Below, in pieces: positions 1 to 10,525 of a stretch of 64,000 bases of DNA (its first letter is position 1; each line of letters opens with the position of its first letter). The position numbers were made by a program, and so were the translations under genes. The stretch is taken from the NCBI RefSeq assembly GCF_900021175.1, contig NZ_FCOP01000013.1:248001-312000 (forward strand), in the 5' to 3' direction. This DNA comes from Pseudenterobacter timonensis (lineage in GTDB: Bacteria > Pseudomonadota > Gammaproteobacteria > Enterobacterales > Enterobacteriaceae). The notes under the pieces were generated by a model. The model was not told the DNA's origin and made no database searches. It saw only the letters and a program-made list of their open reading frames with translations.

Positions 1-88
1 TGTATAATATCGCAGTCGAGGCGCGCTGTCTGGCTTGTCAACGCCGGATAAGCGCGGTAACGTTACGCCGCCAGAACAGGAGAGAGCC

Positions 89-319
89 ATGAAGATTAAT
101 CTTGCTGCCCTTCCTCAGGACGAGATGGACAAGGTCAACGTCGATCTTGCTGCTGCCGGGGTCGCTTTTAAAGAACGCTATAACATGCCGGTTATCGCCG
201 AAGTGGTGGAACGCGAGCAGCCCGCGCACCTGCGCGACTGGTTTCGCGAACGGCTGATCGCTCATCGCCTTAACTCTGTTAACCTCTCTCGCCTGCCCTA
301 CGAGCCCAAAGTCAAATAA
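89..319 (+). CDS. holE: DNA polymerase III subunit theta
   Basis: Encodes a 76-residue protein matching HolE, the small theta subunit that binds the epsilon proofreading exonuclease within the polymerase III core. The length equals that of the E. coli protein, and the N-terminal [19 protein letters not shown] is typical. The ATG follows an AGGAGAGAG ribosome site (78-86), so the longer in-frame extension back to 35 is not needed. A TATAAT hexamer at 3-8 could be its -10 box, but any -35 lies outside the window. It is the first gene of the E. coli-like holE-yobB-exoX order. Confidence 0.95.
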   Translation: MKINLAALPQDEMDKVNVDLAAAGVAFKERYNMPVIAEVVEREQPAHLRDWFRERLIAHRLNSVNLSRLPYEPKVK

Positions 320-425
320 TCTTAATCAATGTTACCTTTCCTTACACATTTTATGGCAGGATAAGAATACCCTCAATTATCAGGGTGTATTATGGCTCCT
401 GCGACAAGTGTATAAGGAAATCACG

Positions 426-1079
426 ATGTCCCACTGGAATATCGCGGCCGCGCAGTATGTCCCCCGGCATAACTGCACCGGCGTACACGTAAAACATCAT
501 CTCCGTTTCATTCATGCTGCCGCACGGCATAACTGCGATCTGCTTGTTTTCCCCGAACTTTCCCTGACAGGCTGCGCCATGGATGCAGCTCCCCTGCCCG
601 AACCGCCCACTGAAGAGGCGCTCTCTCCCCTCATGCAGGCGGTACAGACAAGCGGAATGGCAGTGATTGCCGGCACCACCATCACTACCCGGACCGGCCG
701 GAAAAAAGGGCTGCTTCTGTTTAATCCGGAAAACGATCGCCCGGAACACTACCTTCAGGGCAGCGGCGCCTGCCTGAAGCCGGACGCCGCCAGACTCTCC
801 ATTCTGGGGCATCCCGCCGACGTCTGCCTCGATCCGCAGGCGGCGCTCTTTACCAGCCCACAGTCGGTCACCGAAACGCGCTGGCGCGATACCATCAGCA
901 GCCTGCAGCATTTTGCCCACCGCTACGCCATCGCCGTACTGATGGCGAACGCGCGCGGCGGCAGCGCTCTCTGGGACGATCAGGGCCAGCTGGTGGTGCG
1001 GGCGGATAAAGGCGAACTGCTTCTGACCGGCTACCGGGACCGGCGGGGTTGGCAAGGGGATATCATTCCATTACGCTAG
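426..1079 (+). CDS. yobB: YobB, carbon-nitrogen hydrolase (nitrilase) family protein
   Basis: A 217-residue protein of the nitrilase superfamily, about the length of E. coli YobB; its substrate is unknown. The glutamate strand LLVFPELSLTG (residues about 41-51) is clear. The rest of the Glu-Lys-Cys triad is not: the usual lysine loop and the Cys-Asp strand look shortened, and the chain is well under the roughly 270 residues of active members. It may be a degenerate or divergent hydrolase. The ATG at 426 follows AAGGAAATC; the upstream alternative at 408 would overlap that site. exoX starts 24 bases downstream on the same strand. Confidence 0.85.
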   Translation: MSHWNIAAAQYVPRHNCTGVHVKHHLRFIHAAARHNCDLLVFPELSLTGCAMDAAPLPEPPTEEALSPLMQAVQTSGMAVIAGTTITTRTGRKKGLLLFNPENDRPEHYLQGSGACLKPDAARLSILGHPADVCLDPQAALFTSPQSVTETRWRDTISSLQHFAHRYAIAVLMANARGGSALWDDQGQLVVRADKGELLLTGYRDRRGWQGDIIPLR

Positions 1080-1103
1080 GCGTTTTAGGCTCAGGAGTGA
1101 ACC

Positions 1104-1766
1104 ATGTTACGCGTAATCGATACCGAAACCTGCGGTCTTCAGGGAGGGATTGTGGAAGTCGCCTCGGTCGACGTCATCGACGGGAAAATTGTGAATCCCA
1201 TGAGTCATCTGGTCCGCCCTGACCGCCCTATCAGCCCGCAGGCGATGGCGATCCATCGTATCACCGAAGCGATGGTGGCGGATAAACCGTGGATCGAAGA
1301 GGTGATCCCCCACTATTACGGCAGCACATGGTACGTGGCCCACAACGCCAGCTTTGACCGACGCGTGCTGCCGGAGATGCCCGGGGAGTGGATTTGCACC
1401 ATGAAGCTGGCGCGTCGCCTGTGGCCGGGTATTCAGTACAGCAACATGGCGCTCTATAAGTCGCGCAAGCTGAGCGTGAAAACGCCCGATGGTCTGCATC
1501 ACCACCGGGCGCTTTATGACTGCTATATCACGGCCGCGCTGCTTATCGATATTATGGCTACCTCCGGCTGGACGCCGGACGAAATGGCGGATATCACCGG
1601 GCGCCCGGCACTCCTCACCGTTTTCCCCTTCGGTAAATATCGTGGCAAGGCGGTCGCCGAGGTCGCCGAGCGCGATCCGGGCTATCTGCGCTGGCTCTAC
1701 AATAACCTCGACAAAATGAGCCCGGAGCTGCGCCTCACGCTGCGCCACTACCTGGGCGAAGCCTGA
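1104..1766 (+). CDS. exoX: Exodeoxyribonuclease X
   Basis: A 220-residue DnaQ-superfamily 3'-5' exonuclease acting on single- and double-stranded DNA in mismatch repair and UV repair. ExoI motif VIDTETCG (residues 4-11) supplies the first metal-binding Asp/Glu pair. [11 protein letters not shown] is ExoII, and [12 protein letters not shown] is the ExoIII-type His...Asp motif. The C-terminal [15 protein letters not shown] stretch is the short domain typical of ExoX. Length and sequence follow E. coli ExoX. Its 3' end overlaps the end of the opposite-strand ptrB by 19 bases. AGGAGTG precedes the start. Confidence 0.96.
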   Translation: MLRVIDTETCGLQGGIVEVASVDVIDGKIVNPMSHLVRPDRPISPQAMAIHRITEAMVADKPWIEEVIPHYYGSTWYVAHNASFDRRVLPEMPGEWICTMKLARRLWPGIQYSNMALYKSRKLSVKTPDGLHHHRALYDCYITAALLIDIMATSGWTPDEMADITGRPALLTVFPFGKYRGKAVAEVAERDPGYLRWLYNNLDKMSPELRLTLRHYLGEA

Positions 1767-3823
1767 TCTCCCGTCTGGCCTGTCAGGGTTTCCTGTGCCA
1801 GGCCAATTAAGAAAGCGTACTCCAGCGCCACCCCTTCATAGGATTTAAAGCGCCCCGATTTCCCGCCGTGGCCGGAGTCCATATCGGTACAGAGCAGCAG
1901 CAGATTGTCGTCCGTTTTCAGCTCGCGCAGTTTCGCCACCCACTTGGCCGGCTCCCAGTACTGTACCTGGGAGTCGTGCAGACCGGTGGTGACCAGCATA
2001 TGCGGGTAGGCTTTCGCCTCCACGTTATCGTAGGGGCTGTACGATTTCATATACCAGTAATACTCTTCATCCTGCGGGTTCCCCCACTCTTCAAATTCGC
2101 CGGTCGTCAGCGGAATAGACTCGTCGAGCATGGTGGTGACCACATCCACAAACGGCACCTGCGCAATTACCCCTTTAAACAGTTCGGGCCGCTGGTTGAT
2201 CGCCGCCCCGATCAGCATTCCCCCGGCGCTGCCGCCCATACCAAAGCAGAGGGCGGGATCGCCATACCCCTGCGCCAGCAGAGCGTCGCAGACGTCGAGA
2301 TAGTCGTTAAAGGTATTCTTTTTCTTGAGGAACTTACCCTCTTCATACCAGTGCTGGCCCAGCTCGCCCCCGCCGCGAATATGGGCGATGGCAAAAACAA
2401 ATCCGCGATCCAGCAGACTGAGCCGGCTGCTGCTGAAGTCAGCGTCTATGCTGGAGCCATACGAGCCATAGCCGTAGACCAGCAGCGGGTTTTTACCGCG
2501 CCGGAAATGTTCCTTGTGATAGACCAGCGAGACCGGCACCTCCACCCCGTCGCGCGCCACCACCCACAGGTGTTCGCTGCGGTAGTTGCTGGCGTCGAAA
2601 CCGGCCACCTCCGCCTGCTTTAACACCCGCCGCTCGCCGGTTTCCATATCCAGTTCAAAGAGCGTATCCGGGGTGGTCATGGAGGAGTAGCCATAGCGCA
2701 GGCGCGTCGACTCCGGCTCCGGGTTATAGCCGATCCAAGTGACGTAAGCGGGATCGTCAAAGGCGATACCGATCACCTCCCGCGTTTTGCGGTTGATCTG
2801 CCGGATACTGGTCAGCCCGCGCTGGCGCTCTTCCACCACCAGCCAGTCGGTAAAGAGAGTGAATCCCTCCAGCATCACCTGCTCCCGGGCCGGGATCAGC
2901 ACTTCCCACTTGCGCTCATCGCGCACTTTGGTTTTATAGAGCCCAAAGTTCTTCCCTTCGCGGTTGGAGCGCAGGTAAAAGGTGTGCTGAAAGTGGTCGA
3001 GACTGTATTCGTGATCCTTGCGCCGCGGCAGGAAGCAGAGCGGCTGCGCGTCGGGAAGCTCCGCATCCAGCAGCAGCACCTCGGTGGTAGTCGCGCTGGC
3101 GAGGAAGATAATGACATAGTGACGGGACGTGGTCTTATGCAGGCTGACGTAAAAAGTGTCGTCCTTCTCTTCGTAGACCAGCTCATCGTCGCAGGAGGCG
3201 GTACCGATGGTGTGCCGCCACACCTGGTAAGGCAGCAGCGTGGTGGCATGTTTTTTAACGTAGTAAACCGTCTCGGAATCGTTGCCCCAGACAAAATCGG
3301 AGGAGACGTTATCCAGCATCTCGGGATACCAGTTGCCGGTCTCCAGATTGCGAAAGCGCAGCCCGTACTGCCGCCGGGAGAGGTAATCTTCCGCCAGCGC
3401 CATAATGTTATTGTCCGGGGAGATCGCCATGCCGCCCAGGGTATAAAACTCGCTATGGGCGGCGCGCTTATTGGCATCCAGCAGCGTTTCCCACTCATCC
3501 CACTCAGCCATCAGCACCGACTGGCGCTGGTAGATGGCATATTCGTTGCCCGGCTCGTAGATATGCCGGTAACGATAGCCGTTTTTGGTCCATGGCGCGG
3601 AGACGTCCCGCTGGGGCACGCGGCCGACCATCTCCCCCAGCAGCCTGTCCTGCAGATCCTGCTGGGAGGCCATTACCCGGCGGCCATAGTCGTTTTCGTC
3701 GTGCAGGTAGTCGAGAACTTCTGGCTGCGAGCGCGTATCGTCTCGCAGCCAGTAGTAGTTGTCGATGCGGGTATCACCGTGGGTGGTGATGGCTTTCGGT
3801 ATGCGTCTGGCTTTCGGTAACAT
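1748..3823 (-). CDS. ptrB: Oligopeptidase B (protease II)
   Basis: A 691-residue S9A-family serine oligopeptidase that cleaves short peptides after Lys or Arg in the cytoplasm. The N-terminal two thirds form the beta-propeller. The catalytic domain has the nucleophile motif GGSAGGML near residue 536, and a histidine in [12 protein letters not shown] near 655. The length is within a few residues of E. coli PtrB (686), and identity by eye is high throughout. It converges on exoX with a 19-base overlap. Its start lies 86 bases from the end of yebE, on the same strand. Confidence 0.96.
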   Translation of the reverse strand: MLPKARRIPKAITTHGDTRIDNYYWLRDDTRSQPEVLDYLHDENDYGRRVMASQQDLQDRLLGEMVGRVPQRDVSAPWTKNGYRYRHIYEPGNEYAIYQRQSVLMAEWDEWETLLDANKRAAHSEFYTLGGMAISPDNNIMALAEDYLSRRQYGLRFRNLETGNWYPEMLDNVSSDFVWGNDSETVYYVKKHATTLLPYQVWRHTIGTASCDDELVYEEKDDTFYVSLHKTTSRHYVIIFLASATTTEVLLLDAELPDAQPLCFLPRRKDHEYSLDHFQHTFYLRSNREGKNFGLYKTKVRDERKWEVLIPAREQVMLEGFTLFTDWLVVEERQRGLTSIRQINRKTREVIGIAFDDPAYVTWIGYNPEPESTRLRYGYSSMTTPDTLFELDMETGERRVLKQAEVAGFDASNYRSEHLWVVARDGVEVPVSLVYHKEHFRRGKNPLLVYGYGSYGSSIDADFSSSRLSLLDRGFVFAIAHIRGGGELGQHWYEEGKFLKKKNTFNDYLDVCDALLAQGYGDPALCFGMGGSAGGMLIGAAINQRPELFKGVIAQVPFVDVVTTMLDESIPLTTGEFEEWGNPQDEEYYWYMKSYSPYDNVEAKAYPHMLVTTGLHDSQVQYWEPAKWVAKLRELKTDDNLLLLCTDMDSGHGGKSGRFKSYEGVALEYAFLIGLAQETLTGQTGDQASPR

Positions 3824-3909
3824 GTCGGATTTCTTCTGCGTTTTACACCCTATAAGGGTGGCAAAACACGCGCATGATGCAAGCGAAACATGACGCCTTT
3901 GAAAATTAA

Positions 3910-4557
3910 TTATTCCGGGAGAGCCTGTTTTTGCTGCCGAATATCCTGCTCAATGCCGTCACGTACCTCCTGGGGGATCTTCAGCGCATCACCCAGCGCC
4001 TGCAGATAGCTGCGCTCCATAAAGTGGTCAACATCGATCGCGGCACAGCTGAGGAAATAGAGCTCCAGCGCCTCCTCTTCATTTTTTACGCCCTGCGCGA
4101 GACGCATCGGGTCGAGCGGCTGTTCAATGGCCCGCGCCACCAGCGCCCGCCCCTGCTCCTCCACGCCCGCTTCACGCATCTGCTGCTCAATCGCCGCGCG
4201 CTCTTTATCGTCAATATGGCCGTCACTTTTCGCGGCAAACACCAGCGCAAGGATCAAACGTTCGGTACGCTGATCCAGCGGCGTAGCGGTCTGGCCAAAC
4301 TGCGGTTCACCCTGATGAGCCGTTTTGATCTTCTCTTTATATTTATTCCACAGCACCGTACCGGCAATCGCACCTCCGCCTGCCAGCAGCGCCCCGGTAC
4401 CATACTTTGTCAGCAGCTTGCGCGATGATTTATTACCAACCAGCAAACCCGCCAGTCCGCCAAGTGCGCCGGGCACCAGCAGCTTATTCAGCCCCTGCCC
4501 GTCGGATGATGATTTTTGCCCTAACATGGACTGAAGTTGATTTAACCAGCCTGACAT
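3910..4557 (-). CDS. yebE: YebE, TerB-like DUF533 inner membrane protein
   Basis: A 215-residue protein like E. coli YebE. The N-terminal third holds glycine-rich hydrophobic segments ([12 protein letters not shown], then [17 protein letters not shown]) that probably enter or cross the inner membrane. The C-terminal half is an acidic, helical TerB-like fold. The molecular function is unknown; in E. coli the gene is reported as envelope-stress (Cpx) responsive, which is family knowledge and not visible here. A GGAGGAG ribosome site sits just before the ATG. It is divergent from purT, and the yebF and yebG genes found beside it in E. coli are absent. Confidence 0.9.
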   Translation of the reverse strand: MSGWLNQLQSMLGQKSSSDGQGLNKLLVPGALGGLAGLLVGNKSSRKLLTKYGTGALLAGGGAIAGTVLWNKYKEKIKTAHQGEPQFGQTATPLDQRTERLILALVFAAKSDGHIDDKERAAIEQQMREAGVEEQGRALVARAIEQPLDPMRLAQGVKNEEEALELYFLSCAAIDVDHFMERSYLQALGDALKIPQEVRDGIEQDIRQQKQALPE

Positions 4558-4678
4558 AATTCTCCTCCCTCAATCATGAACATTGCTCCCAGCGTAAGCG
4601 ACAAGATGTCAGGAAACGTCTGCGGCCGCTAAAGATGCGAAAATTTCCCGGTGCGCTCGTTTCGCCGGAGGCAAGACA

Positions 4679-4696
4679 GACGCAAACGATTTCGTA
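4679..4696 (+). promoter_or_regulatory. PurR operator (PUR box) of purT
   Basis: The sequence ACGCAAACGATTTCGTA matches the PurR consensus ACGCAAACGTTTTCNT with one clear mismatch. It lies about 30 bases before the purT start, in the promoter region, as in E. coli. Repression by hypoxanthine- or guanine-bound PurR is expected by homology. Confidence 0.75.
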
Positions 4697-4727
4697 TATA
4701 CTGCGCGCAACTTTTTCAGGGGGATTT

Positions 4728-5906
4728 ATGACTCGTATAGGAACTGCTCTGCGCCCGTCGGCGACGCGCGTCATGCTGCTCGGATCGGGCGAGCTGGGAA
4801 AAGAGGTGGCGATTGAGTGCCAGCGCCTCGGGGTGGAGGTGATTGCGGTGGATCGCTACGCCGACGCGCCCGCCATGCATGTGGCTCACCGCGCGTATGT
4901 AATCAATATGCTTGATGGCGAGGCGCTCCGCGCCCTTATCGCTAAAGAGAAGCCAGACTTTGTGGTGCCGGAGATCGAAGCCATCGCCACCGACACGCTG
5001 CTGGCGCTGGAGGAAGAAGGCCTGCACGTGGTGCCCTGCGCCCGCGCCACCAGGCTGACCATGAACCGTGAAGGGATCCGACGCCTGGCGGCGGAGGAGC
5101 TGGCGCTGCCCACCTCCGCCTACCGTTTTGCCGGAAACGTGACGGAATTTACCGACGCCGTAAACGCCGTTGGCTATCCCTGCTTTATTAAGCCGGTAAT
5201 GAGTTCCTCCGGCAAAGGGCAGAGTTTTCTTCGCGATGCCGCCACCCTTAGCCAGGCCTGGGAGTATGCCCAGCAGGGCGGGCGCGCAGGCGCGGGCCGC
5301 GTGATTGTCGAGGGGGCGGTAAAGTTTGATTTCGAGATAACCCTGCTCACCGTCAGCGCCGTGGACGGCGTCTGGTTTTGCGATCCCATCGGCCACCGCC
5401 AGCAGGATGGCGATTACCGTGAATCCTGGCAGCCGCAGCAGATGAGCGAGCTGGCGTTGCAGCGCGCACAGGAGATCGCCCGCAAGGTGGTGCTGGCACT
5501 CGGCGGCTATGGCCTGTTCGGGGTGGAGCTTTTTGTCTGCGGCGATGAGGTGATCTTCAGCGAAGTTTCGCCGCGTCCGCATGATACCGGGATGGTGACG
5601 CTGATTTCACAGGATCTCTCAGAGTTTGCACTGCACGTGCGCGCCTTCCTGGGCTTGCCGGTAGGGGGCGTGCGGCAGTATGGTCCGGCGGCTTCGGCGG
5701 TGATTTTACCGACCCTCACCAGCAGCGACGTCTGCTTTAGCCAGGTTGAGGAGAGCGTGGGCGCGGGCCTGCAGCTGCGTCTGTTTGGCAAACCGGAGAT
5801 CGACGGTTCGCGCCGTCTCGGCGTGGCTTTAGCGACGGGCGAGACCGTGGATGAGGCCGTCGCCCGCGCGAAAAAAGCGGCGGCCAGCGTGCAGGCAGAG
5901 GGTTAA
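4728..5906 (+). CDS. purT: Formate-dependent phosphoribosylglycinamide formyltransferase 2
   Basis: A 392-residue ATP-grasp enzyme that makes formyl-GAR from GAR, formate and ATP in purine synthesis, as an alternative to the folate-dependent PurN. The N-terminal motif [16 protein letters not shown] (from residue 14) starts the PreATP-grasp fold. The ATP-grasp core includes [16 protein letters not shown] and the metal-binding [12 protein letters not shown]. The length equals E. coli PurT. The ATG at 4728 follows a GGGGG stretch and aligns with the E. coli start; the longer frame from 4635 would run through the PurR box. It converges on eda across a shared hairpin. Confidence 0.97.
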   Translation: MTRIGTALRPSATRVMLLGSGELGKEVAIECQRLGVEVIAVDRYADAPAMHVAHRAYVINMLDGEALRALIAKEKPDFVVPEIEAIATDTLLALEEEGLHVVPCARATRLTMNREGIRRLAAEELALPTSAYRFAGNVTEFTDAVNAVGYPCFIKPVMSSSGKGQSFLRDAATLSQAWEYAQQGGRAGAGRVIVEGAVKFDFEITLLTVSAVDGVWFCDPIGHRQQDGDYRESWQPQQMSELALQRAQEIARKVVLALGGYGLFGVELFVCGDEVIFSEVSPRPHDTGMVTLISQDLSEFALHVRAFLGLPVGGVRQYGPAASAVILPTLTSSDVCFSQVEESVGAGLQLRLFGKPEIDGSRRLGVALATGETVDEAVARAKKAAASVQAEG

Positions 5907-5926
5907 CGCGCCTGTCGCTGAAAACA

Positions 5927-5953
5927 AAACGGGTCACCCGAAGTGACCCGTTT
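5927..5953. terminator. Bidirectional terminator between purT and eda
   Basis: An inverted repeat, AAACGGGTCACCCG and its complement AAGTGACCCGTTT, sits between the convergent ends of purT (5906) and eda (5971). A and T flanks on both sides suit rho-independent termination in both directions. Confidence 0.75.
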
Positions 5954-5970
5954 CCAGCCGTCATAAGCGC

Positions 5971-6612
5971 TTACTGATTCGCGCCTTCAACTGCTTCACG
6001 CGCCAGCTTCGTAATACGATCCCAGTCGCCCGCTTCCAGCGCATCCGCCGGCACCAGCCAGGAGCCGCCGATGCAGAGCACGCTTTTCAGCGCCAGGTAG
6101 TCACGGTAGTTCGCCGGAGAGATCCCGCCGGTCGGGCAGAAACGAACCTGGGAGAAGGGACCCGCGATCGCCTGCAGCGCTTTAGTGCCGCCGTTCGCTT
6201 CCGCCGGGAAGAATTTAAACTCTTTCAGACCGTAATCCATACCCAGCATCAGTTCAGAGACGGTGCTGATACCCGGGATCAGCGGAATGGTTCCTTCGGT
6301 GGCGGCTTTCAGCAGCGGCTCGGTAAGACCCGGGCTGATGGCGAACTGCGCGCCCGCTTCGGTCACATCCGCCAGCTGCTGCGGGTTCAGCACGGTACCC
6401 GCGCCGACAATCGCTTCCGGTACCTCTTTGGCGATAGCGCGGATCGCGTCAACGGCACAGGCGGTACGCAGGGTCACTTCCAGCACGCGAACGCCGCCGG
6501 CAACCAGCGCTTTCGCCATCGGGACGGCGTGCTCCAGTTTGTTGACCACGATAACCGGCACTACCGGGCCGGTTTTCAGGATTGCTTCTGCACTTGTTTT
6601 CCAGTTTTTCAT
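5971..6612 (-). CDS. eda: 2-keto-3-deoxy-6-phosphogluconate (KDPG/KHG) aldolase
   Basis: A 213-residue class I aldolase that splits KDPG to pyruvate and glyceraldehyde 3-phosphate, the last step of the Entner-Doudoroff route. It also acts on 4-hydroxy-2-oxoglutarate. The catalytic glutamate is in VLEVTLRT (about 45), and the Schiff-base lysine in [13 protein letters not shown] (about 133). Near identity with E. coli Eda and equal length make the call secure. It lies 39 bases after edd on the same strand, so the two are probably cotranscribed. Confidence 0.98.
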   Translation of the reverse strand: MKNWKTSAEAILKTGPVVPVIVVNKLEHAVPMAKALVAGGVRVLEVTLRTACAVDAIRAIAKEVPEAIVGAGTVLNPQQLADVTEAGAQFAISPGLTEPLLKAATEGTIPLIPGISTVSELMLGMDYGLKEFKFFPAEANGGTKALQAIAGPFSQVRFCPTGGISPANYRDYLALKSVLCIGGSWLVPADALEAGDWDRITKLAREAVEGANQ

Positions 6613-6651
6613 CAGAGTATTTTCTCTCGCCAGATCGATAATCTTGTCGTC

Positions 6652-8463
6652 TTAAAACGTCATACAGGTTGCGCCCTGCTCAGCGCCGGAGAGCTTCTCG
6701 CGCAGCGCGCCAAACATTTCACGCCCCGTGCCCACGCGCGACGCGCTCAGGTCAGGAATATGCGGCTGACGCGCGGCCAGCTCGGCCTCGTCCACCAGCA
6801 GGGTCAACTCCCCTGTCTGACCGTTCACGCGGATGATGTCGCCGTCGCGCACTTTCGCCAGCAGACCACCGTCGTAAGCTTCCGGTGTCACGTGGATCGC
6901 AGAGGGCACTTTACCCGATGCGCCGGAGAGGCGTCCATCGGTCACCAGCGCAATTTTGAAACGGCGGTCCAATAATACACCAAGCGGCGGCATAAGTTTA
7001 TGTAATTCTGGCATACCGTTCGCTTTTGGCCCCTGATGACGGACCACCACCACGCAATCTTTATCCAGCAGACCCGCTTCGAAGGCCGGCATAACGTCAT
7101 GCTGGCTTTCAAAAACTACCGCGGGCGCTTCAACAACCTGGTTTTCCTGCGGCACGGCGGAGGTTTTCATCACCGCGCGGCCAAGGTTGCCGCTCAGTAC
7201 TTTGGTACCGCCGTGACGGGAGAAGGGGTTGTCAAACGAGGCGATCACCTGTGTATCCAGGGAGCCCTGCGCCCCTTCGCGCCAGTCGAGTTCGCCGTTA
7301 TTCAGCCACGGCTCCAGGGTATAGCGGCTCAGGCCGAAACCGGCCACCGTATTGACATCTTCATGCAGCAGCCCCCCTTTCAGCAGCTCGCGGATCAGCA
7401 CCGGCACGCCGCCCGCCGCCTGGAAGTGGTTAATATCCGCCGGGCCGTTCGGGTAGAGCTTCGCCATCAGCGGCACCACGTCAGAGAGCTCGGAGAAGTC
7501 ATCCCAGTTGATCTGGATCCCCGCCGCGCGCGCCATCGCCACCATATGCATGGTGTGGTTAGTGGACCCGCCGGTCGCCAGCAGCGCGACGATACCGTTG
7601 ACGATCACCTTCTCGTCGACCAGTTTACCCATCGGCATCCATTCATTGCCGTTGCCGGTCAGACGCGTCACCTGGCGCGCCGCCGCCTCTGTTAACGCCT
7701 GGCGCAGCGGCGCATCCGGCTGGATAAAGGAGGAGCCCGGGAGCTGCATCCCCATCACCTCGATCACCATCTGATTGGTGTTGGCGGTGCCGTAGAACGT
7801 ACAGGTTCCCGGCGCATGGTATGAGGCCGCTTCCGCCTCCAGCAGCGCCATACGGTCCACTTTACCCTCTGCGTAGAGCTGGCGGATACGCACCTTTTCT
7901 TTGTTCGGCAGGCCGCTCGCCATCGGGCCGGAGGGGACAAAGATCGCCGGCAGATGCCCGAAAGAGAGCGCCGCCATCGCCAGTCCCGGGACGATTTTGT
8001 CGCAGACGCCAAGATAGAGCGCGCCGTCAAACATGTTATGGGAGAGGCCCACCGCGGCGGACATGGCGATCACTTCCCGGCTCAGCAGGGAGAGCTCCAT
8101 ACCGTCCTGCCCCTGGGTGATGCCGTCGCACATGGCCGGTACGCCGCCTGCTACCTGCCCTACGGCGTTCACGCTGTGCAGGGCGCGACGGATAATCTCG
8201 GGATAGCGCTCATAGGGCTGGTGAGCGGAGAGCATATCGTTGTAGGCGGTGATGATCGCAATATTGTTACGCAGCATGCTCTTCAGAGAGGCTTTGTCGT
8301 CCGGCTGGCAGGCGGCGAAACCGTGCGCCAGGTTACCGCACGCCAGCTGCGAGCGGTGCACCGTATCCGATTTTGACTGCTCAATACGGGCAAGGTAGGC
8401 GGCGCGGGTACTGGCTGAGCGTTCAATAATGCGTTGTGTTACGCGTAACAATACAGGATTCAT
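6652..8463 (-). CDS. edd: Phosphogluconate dehydratase
   Basis: A 603-residue IlvD/Edd-family iron-sulfur dehydratase that turns 6-phosphogluconate into KDPG, the first dedicated Entner-Doudoroff step. Cluster-binding cysteines are expected in [13 protein letters not shown] (about 149-161) and [16 protein letters not shown] (about 217-232). The C-terminal [20 protein letters not shown] is family-typical. The length equals E. coli Edd. It is followed by eda and preceded by zwf, all on the minus strand. A GntR-like operator lies upstream, in line with gluconate induction. Confidence 0.97.
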   Translation of the reverse strand: MNPVLLRVTQRIIERSASTRAAYLARIEQSKSDTVHRSQLACGNLAHGFAACQPDDKASLKSMLRNNIAIITAYNDMLSAHQPYERYPEIIRRALHSVNAVGQVAGGVPAMCDGITQGQDGMELSLLSREVIAMSAAVGLSHNMFDGALYLGVCDKIVPGLAMAALSFGHLPAIFVPSGPMASGLPNKEKVRIRQLYAEGKVDRMALLEAEAASYHAPGTCTFYGTANTNQMVIEVMGMQLPGSSFIQPDAPLRQALTEAAARQVTRLTGNGNEWMPMGKLVDEKVIVNGIVALLATGGSTNHTMHMVAMARAAGIQINWDDFSELSDVVPLMAKLYPNGPADINHFQAAGGVPVLIRELLKGGLLHEDVNTVAGFGLSRYTLEPWLNNGELDWREGAQGSLDTQVIASFDNPFSRHGGTKVLSGNLGRAVMKTSAVPQENQVVEAPAVVFESQHDVMPAFEAGLLDKDCVVVVRHQGPKANGMPELHKLMPPLGVLLDRRFKIALVTDGRLSGASGKVPSAIHVTPEAYDGGLLAKVRDGDIIRVNGQTGELTLLVDEAELAARQPHIPDLSASRVGTGREMFGALREKLSGAEQGATCMTF

Positions 8464-8583
8464 AGAGGCTCCTAAAATTATGTTGTCCGGGCGGCGAGAA
8501 AATCAGGTTCGCTTCCCTGTTTTGGGAAGGAAAAAGGCCTGAAGTCCGGCACCCTTGGGCAAAATCGCTTCAGCCAGTGTAAT

Positions 8584-8616
8584 AAAAAAAGCTCCGGGGG
8601 TGAATCCACCCGGAGC
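8584..8616 (-). terminator. Rho-independent terminator after zwf, within the edd upstream region
   Basis: Read on the minus strand, a stem of AAGCTCCGGG paired with CCCGGAGCTT closes a short loop and is followed by seven T residues (8584-8590). It lies 80 bases past the zwf stop and 120 bases before edd. It would end zwf transcripts, and also any edd transcript that started upstream of it. Confidence 0.75.
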
Positions 8617-8655
8617 TTAAAAGATTAAAAATTGTGCCACAATCTGTGGTAGATC

Positions 8656-8671
8656 ATGTTACCGGTAAAAT
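8656..8671 (-). promoter_or_regulatory. GntR operator upstream of edd
   Basis: ATGTTACCGGTAAAAT matches the GntR consensus ATGTTACCSGTAACAT at all but one or two positions. It sits between zwf and edd, where E. coli also has GntR control of edd. Gluconate would relieve repression. Confidence 0.65.
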
Positions 8672-8695
8672 AACCCCTTCGAGTTAGCGGTTTAT

Positions 8696-10171
8696 TTACT
8701 CAAACTCATTCCAGGAACGACCATCGCGGGTGATCATCGCGACAGAGGCGACCGGCCCCCAGGTGCCCGCCTGATACGGCTTCGGCGCATCCTGATCGGC
8801 GGCCCAGGCTTCGGTAATGGAGTCGACCCATTTCCAGGCTTCCTCCACTTCGTCACGGCGTACGAACAGCGCCTGGATACCGCGCATGGTCTCCAGCAGC
8901 AGTCGTTCGTAAGCGTCCGCCAGATGGGTCTGGTTGAAGGTTTCGGAGTAGCTCAGATCGAGCTTGGTCGTCTGCAGATTGTGCTTGTGATCCAGCCCCG
9001 GCACCTTGTTCAGTACCTGAATATCCACCCCTTCGTCCGGCTGCAGGCGAATGGTCAGCTTGTTCTGCGGCAGCTCCTGCCAGGACTCTTTAAAGAGGTT
9101 CAGCTCAGGGTTCTTAAAGTAGACCACCACTTCGGAACATTTTGCCGGCAGGCGTTTGCCGGTACGCAGGTAGAATGGCACGCCCGCCCAGCGCCAGTTG
9201 TCGATATCGACGCGAATAGCGACAAACGTTTCGGTATTGCTGGTCTTGTTGGCCCCCTCTTCCTCAAGGTAGCCCGGCACTTTCTTACCCTGGGCGAAGC
9301 CGGCGGTATACTGGCCGCGCACCGTTTTCTCGCGCACGTTGGAGCGATCGATACGGCGCAGGGACTTCAGCACTTTCACCTTCTCGTCGCGGATGCTGTC
9401 TGCGGAGAGGTCGGACGGCGGAGACATGGCGATCATGCAGAGGATCTGCAGCAGGTGGTTCTGGATCATGTCGCGCATCTGTCCGGCCTGGTCGAAATAG
9501 CCCCAGCGGCCTTCGATACCCACCTCTTCCGCCACGGTGATCTCTACGTGATCGATAGTGCGGTTATCCCAGTTATTAACAAACAGGGAGTTGGCAAAAC
9601 GCAGCGCCAGCAGGTTAAGCACCGTCTCTTTACCAAGATAGTGGTCGATACGGTAGACCTGGCACTCGTCAAAGTACTCGCCCACCTGATCGTTGATCTC
9701 GCGCGAGGTCGCCAGGGAGGTGCCCAGCGGTTTTTCCATGACCACGCGCGCCGGCATGGCATTCAGCTTCGCTTCGCCCAGCCCTTTGCAGATGGCGCCG
9801 AAGGTGCTTGGCGGCATGGCAAAATAGTTGATCGTCACGCGATTTTTCTGGTCCAGCATCTCACCCAGACGGGTGAATGCGGAGGTGTCGTTCACGTCGA
9901 GGTTGCAGAAATCAAGACGGCCGCTCAGCTTGTCCCACAGGCTTTCGTCGATCTTCTCTTTCATGAACGTTTCGAGCGCTTCGCGCACCACGTCGGTATA
10001 GGCCGCTTTGTCCCAGTCGGCGCGCCCCACGCCAAGGATGCGGGTATCCGGATGGATCTGACCCGCTTTCTCCAGTTGATAAAGGGAAGGCAGCAATTTC
10101 CGGCGTGCAAGATCGCCTTTCGCGCCGAAAATGACCAGGTCACATGCCTGGGCTGTTTGCGTTACCGCCAT
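8696..10171 (-). CDS. zwf: Glucose-6-phosphate 1-dehydrogenase
   Basis: A 491-residue NADP-dependent enzyme that oxidises glucose 6-phosphate to 6-phosphogluconolactone, feeding both the pentose phosphate and Entner-Doudoroff routes. The N-terminal fingerprint [17 protein letters not shown] (about 14-30) binds NADP. The active-site motif RIDHYLGKE (about 178) carries the signature lysine. The start at 10171 follows GAGGAGAATG and matches E. coli [12 protein letters not shown]; a longer frame to 10285 would enter the promoter. Upstream lie a HexR box and a Mar/Sox/Rob-like box. Confidence 0.98.
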   Translation of the reverse strand: MAVTQTAQACDLVIFGAKGDLARRKLLPSLYQLEKAGQIHPDTRILGVGRADWDKAAYTDVVREALETFMKEKIDESLWDKLSGRLDFCNLDVNDTSAFTRLGEMLDQKNRVTINYFAMPPSTFGAICKGLGEAKLNAMPARVVMEKPLGTSLATSREINDQVGEYFDECQVYRIDHYLGKETVLNLLALRFANSLFVNNWDNRTIDHVEITVAEEVGIEGRWGYFDQAGQMRDMIQNHLLQILCMIAMSPPSDLSADSIRDEKVKVLKSLRRIDRSNVREKTVRGQYTAGFAQGKKVPGYLEEEGANKTSNTETFVAIRVDIDNWRWAGVPFYLRTGKRLPAKCSEVVVYFKNPELNLFKESWQELPQNKLTIRLQPDEGVDIQVLNKVPGLDHKHNLQTTKLDLSYSETFNQTHLADAYERLLLETMRGIQALFVRRDEVEEAWKWVDSITEAWAADQDAPKPYQAGTWGPVASVAMITRDGRSWNEFE

Positions 10172-10217
10172 GTCATTCTCCTCAGTTAGATTACCTGGTA
10201 CTTTCGCCAGGTATCGT

Positions 10218-10232
10218 TGTAATTTTATTACA
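10218..10232. promoter_or_regulatory. HexR operator in the zwf promoter region
   Basis: TGTAATTTTATTACA is a perfect fit to the palindromic HexR motif TGTARTWWWAYTACA known from gammaproteobacteria. It lies 47 bases before the zwf start. The hexR gene itself starts on the other strand some 300 bases away, so HexR repression of zwf, relieved by KDPG, is likely. Confidence 0.8.
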
Positions 10233-10273
10233 TTGCACTGTACTGCTTTTACCGATTTCCCGAAACCACCAGC

Positions 10274-10292
10274 GCTTAACCTCACGTGCGAT
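10274..10292 (-). promoter_or_regulatory. Possible Mar/Sox/Rob box upstream of zwf
   Basis: On the minus strand ATCGCACGTGAGGTTAAGC fits the consensus AYNGCACNNWNNRYYAAAY at all but two defined positions. It lies about 100 bases before zwf, a well-known SoxS/MarA target in E. coli. The rest of the 354-base zwf-hexR gap holds the HexR box and, nearer hexR, an AACAAC...GTTGTT inverted repeat at about 10408-10428. Confidence 0.5.
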
Positions 10293-10525
10293 ACCGTGAT
10301 TTTTTACGCTATGGCGCACAGAGATTCGTCAGCTAAGGGGAAACTGGCGAATCTTTGCGCTGCCGGGCCGTAGTCAAAACCCGACAGCGATCAAGTTATG
10401 AAAAAAAACAACAACATTTTGCGTTGTTCATTATCCTTTAGACTGGTCACAGGGGTAATATCGACTGCAACGAGCCATGATTTCATCTTCGTGAAATCGC
10501 TTACACACTTGAGTGTCCCGTGATA

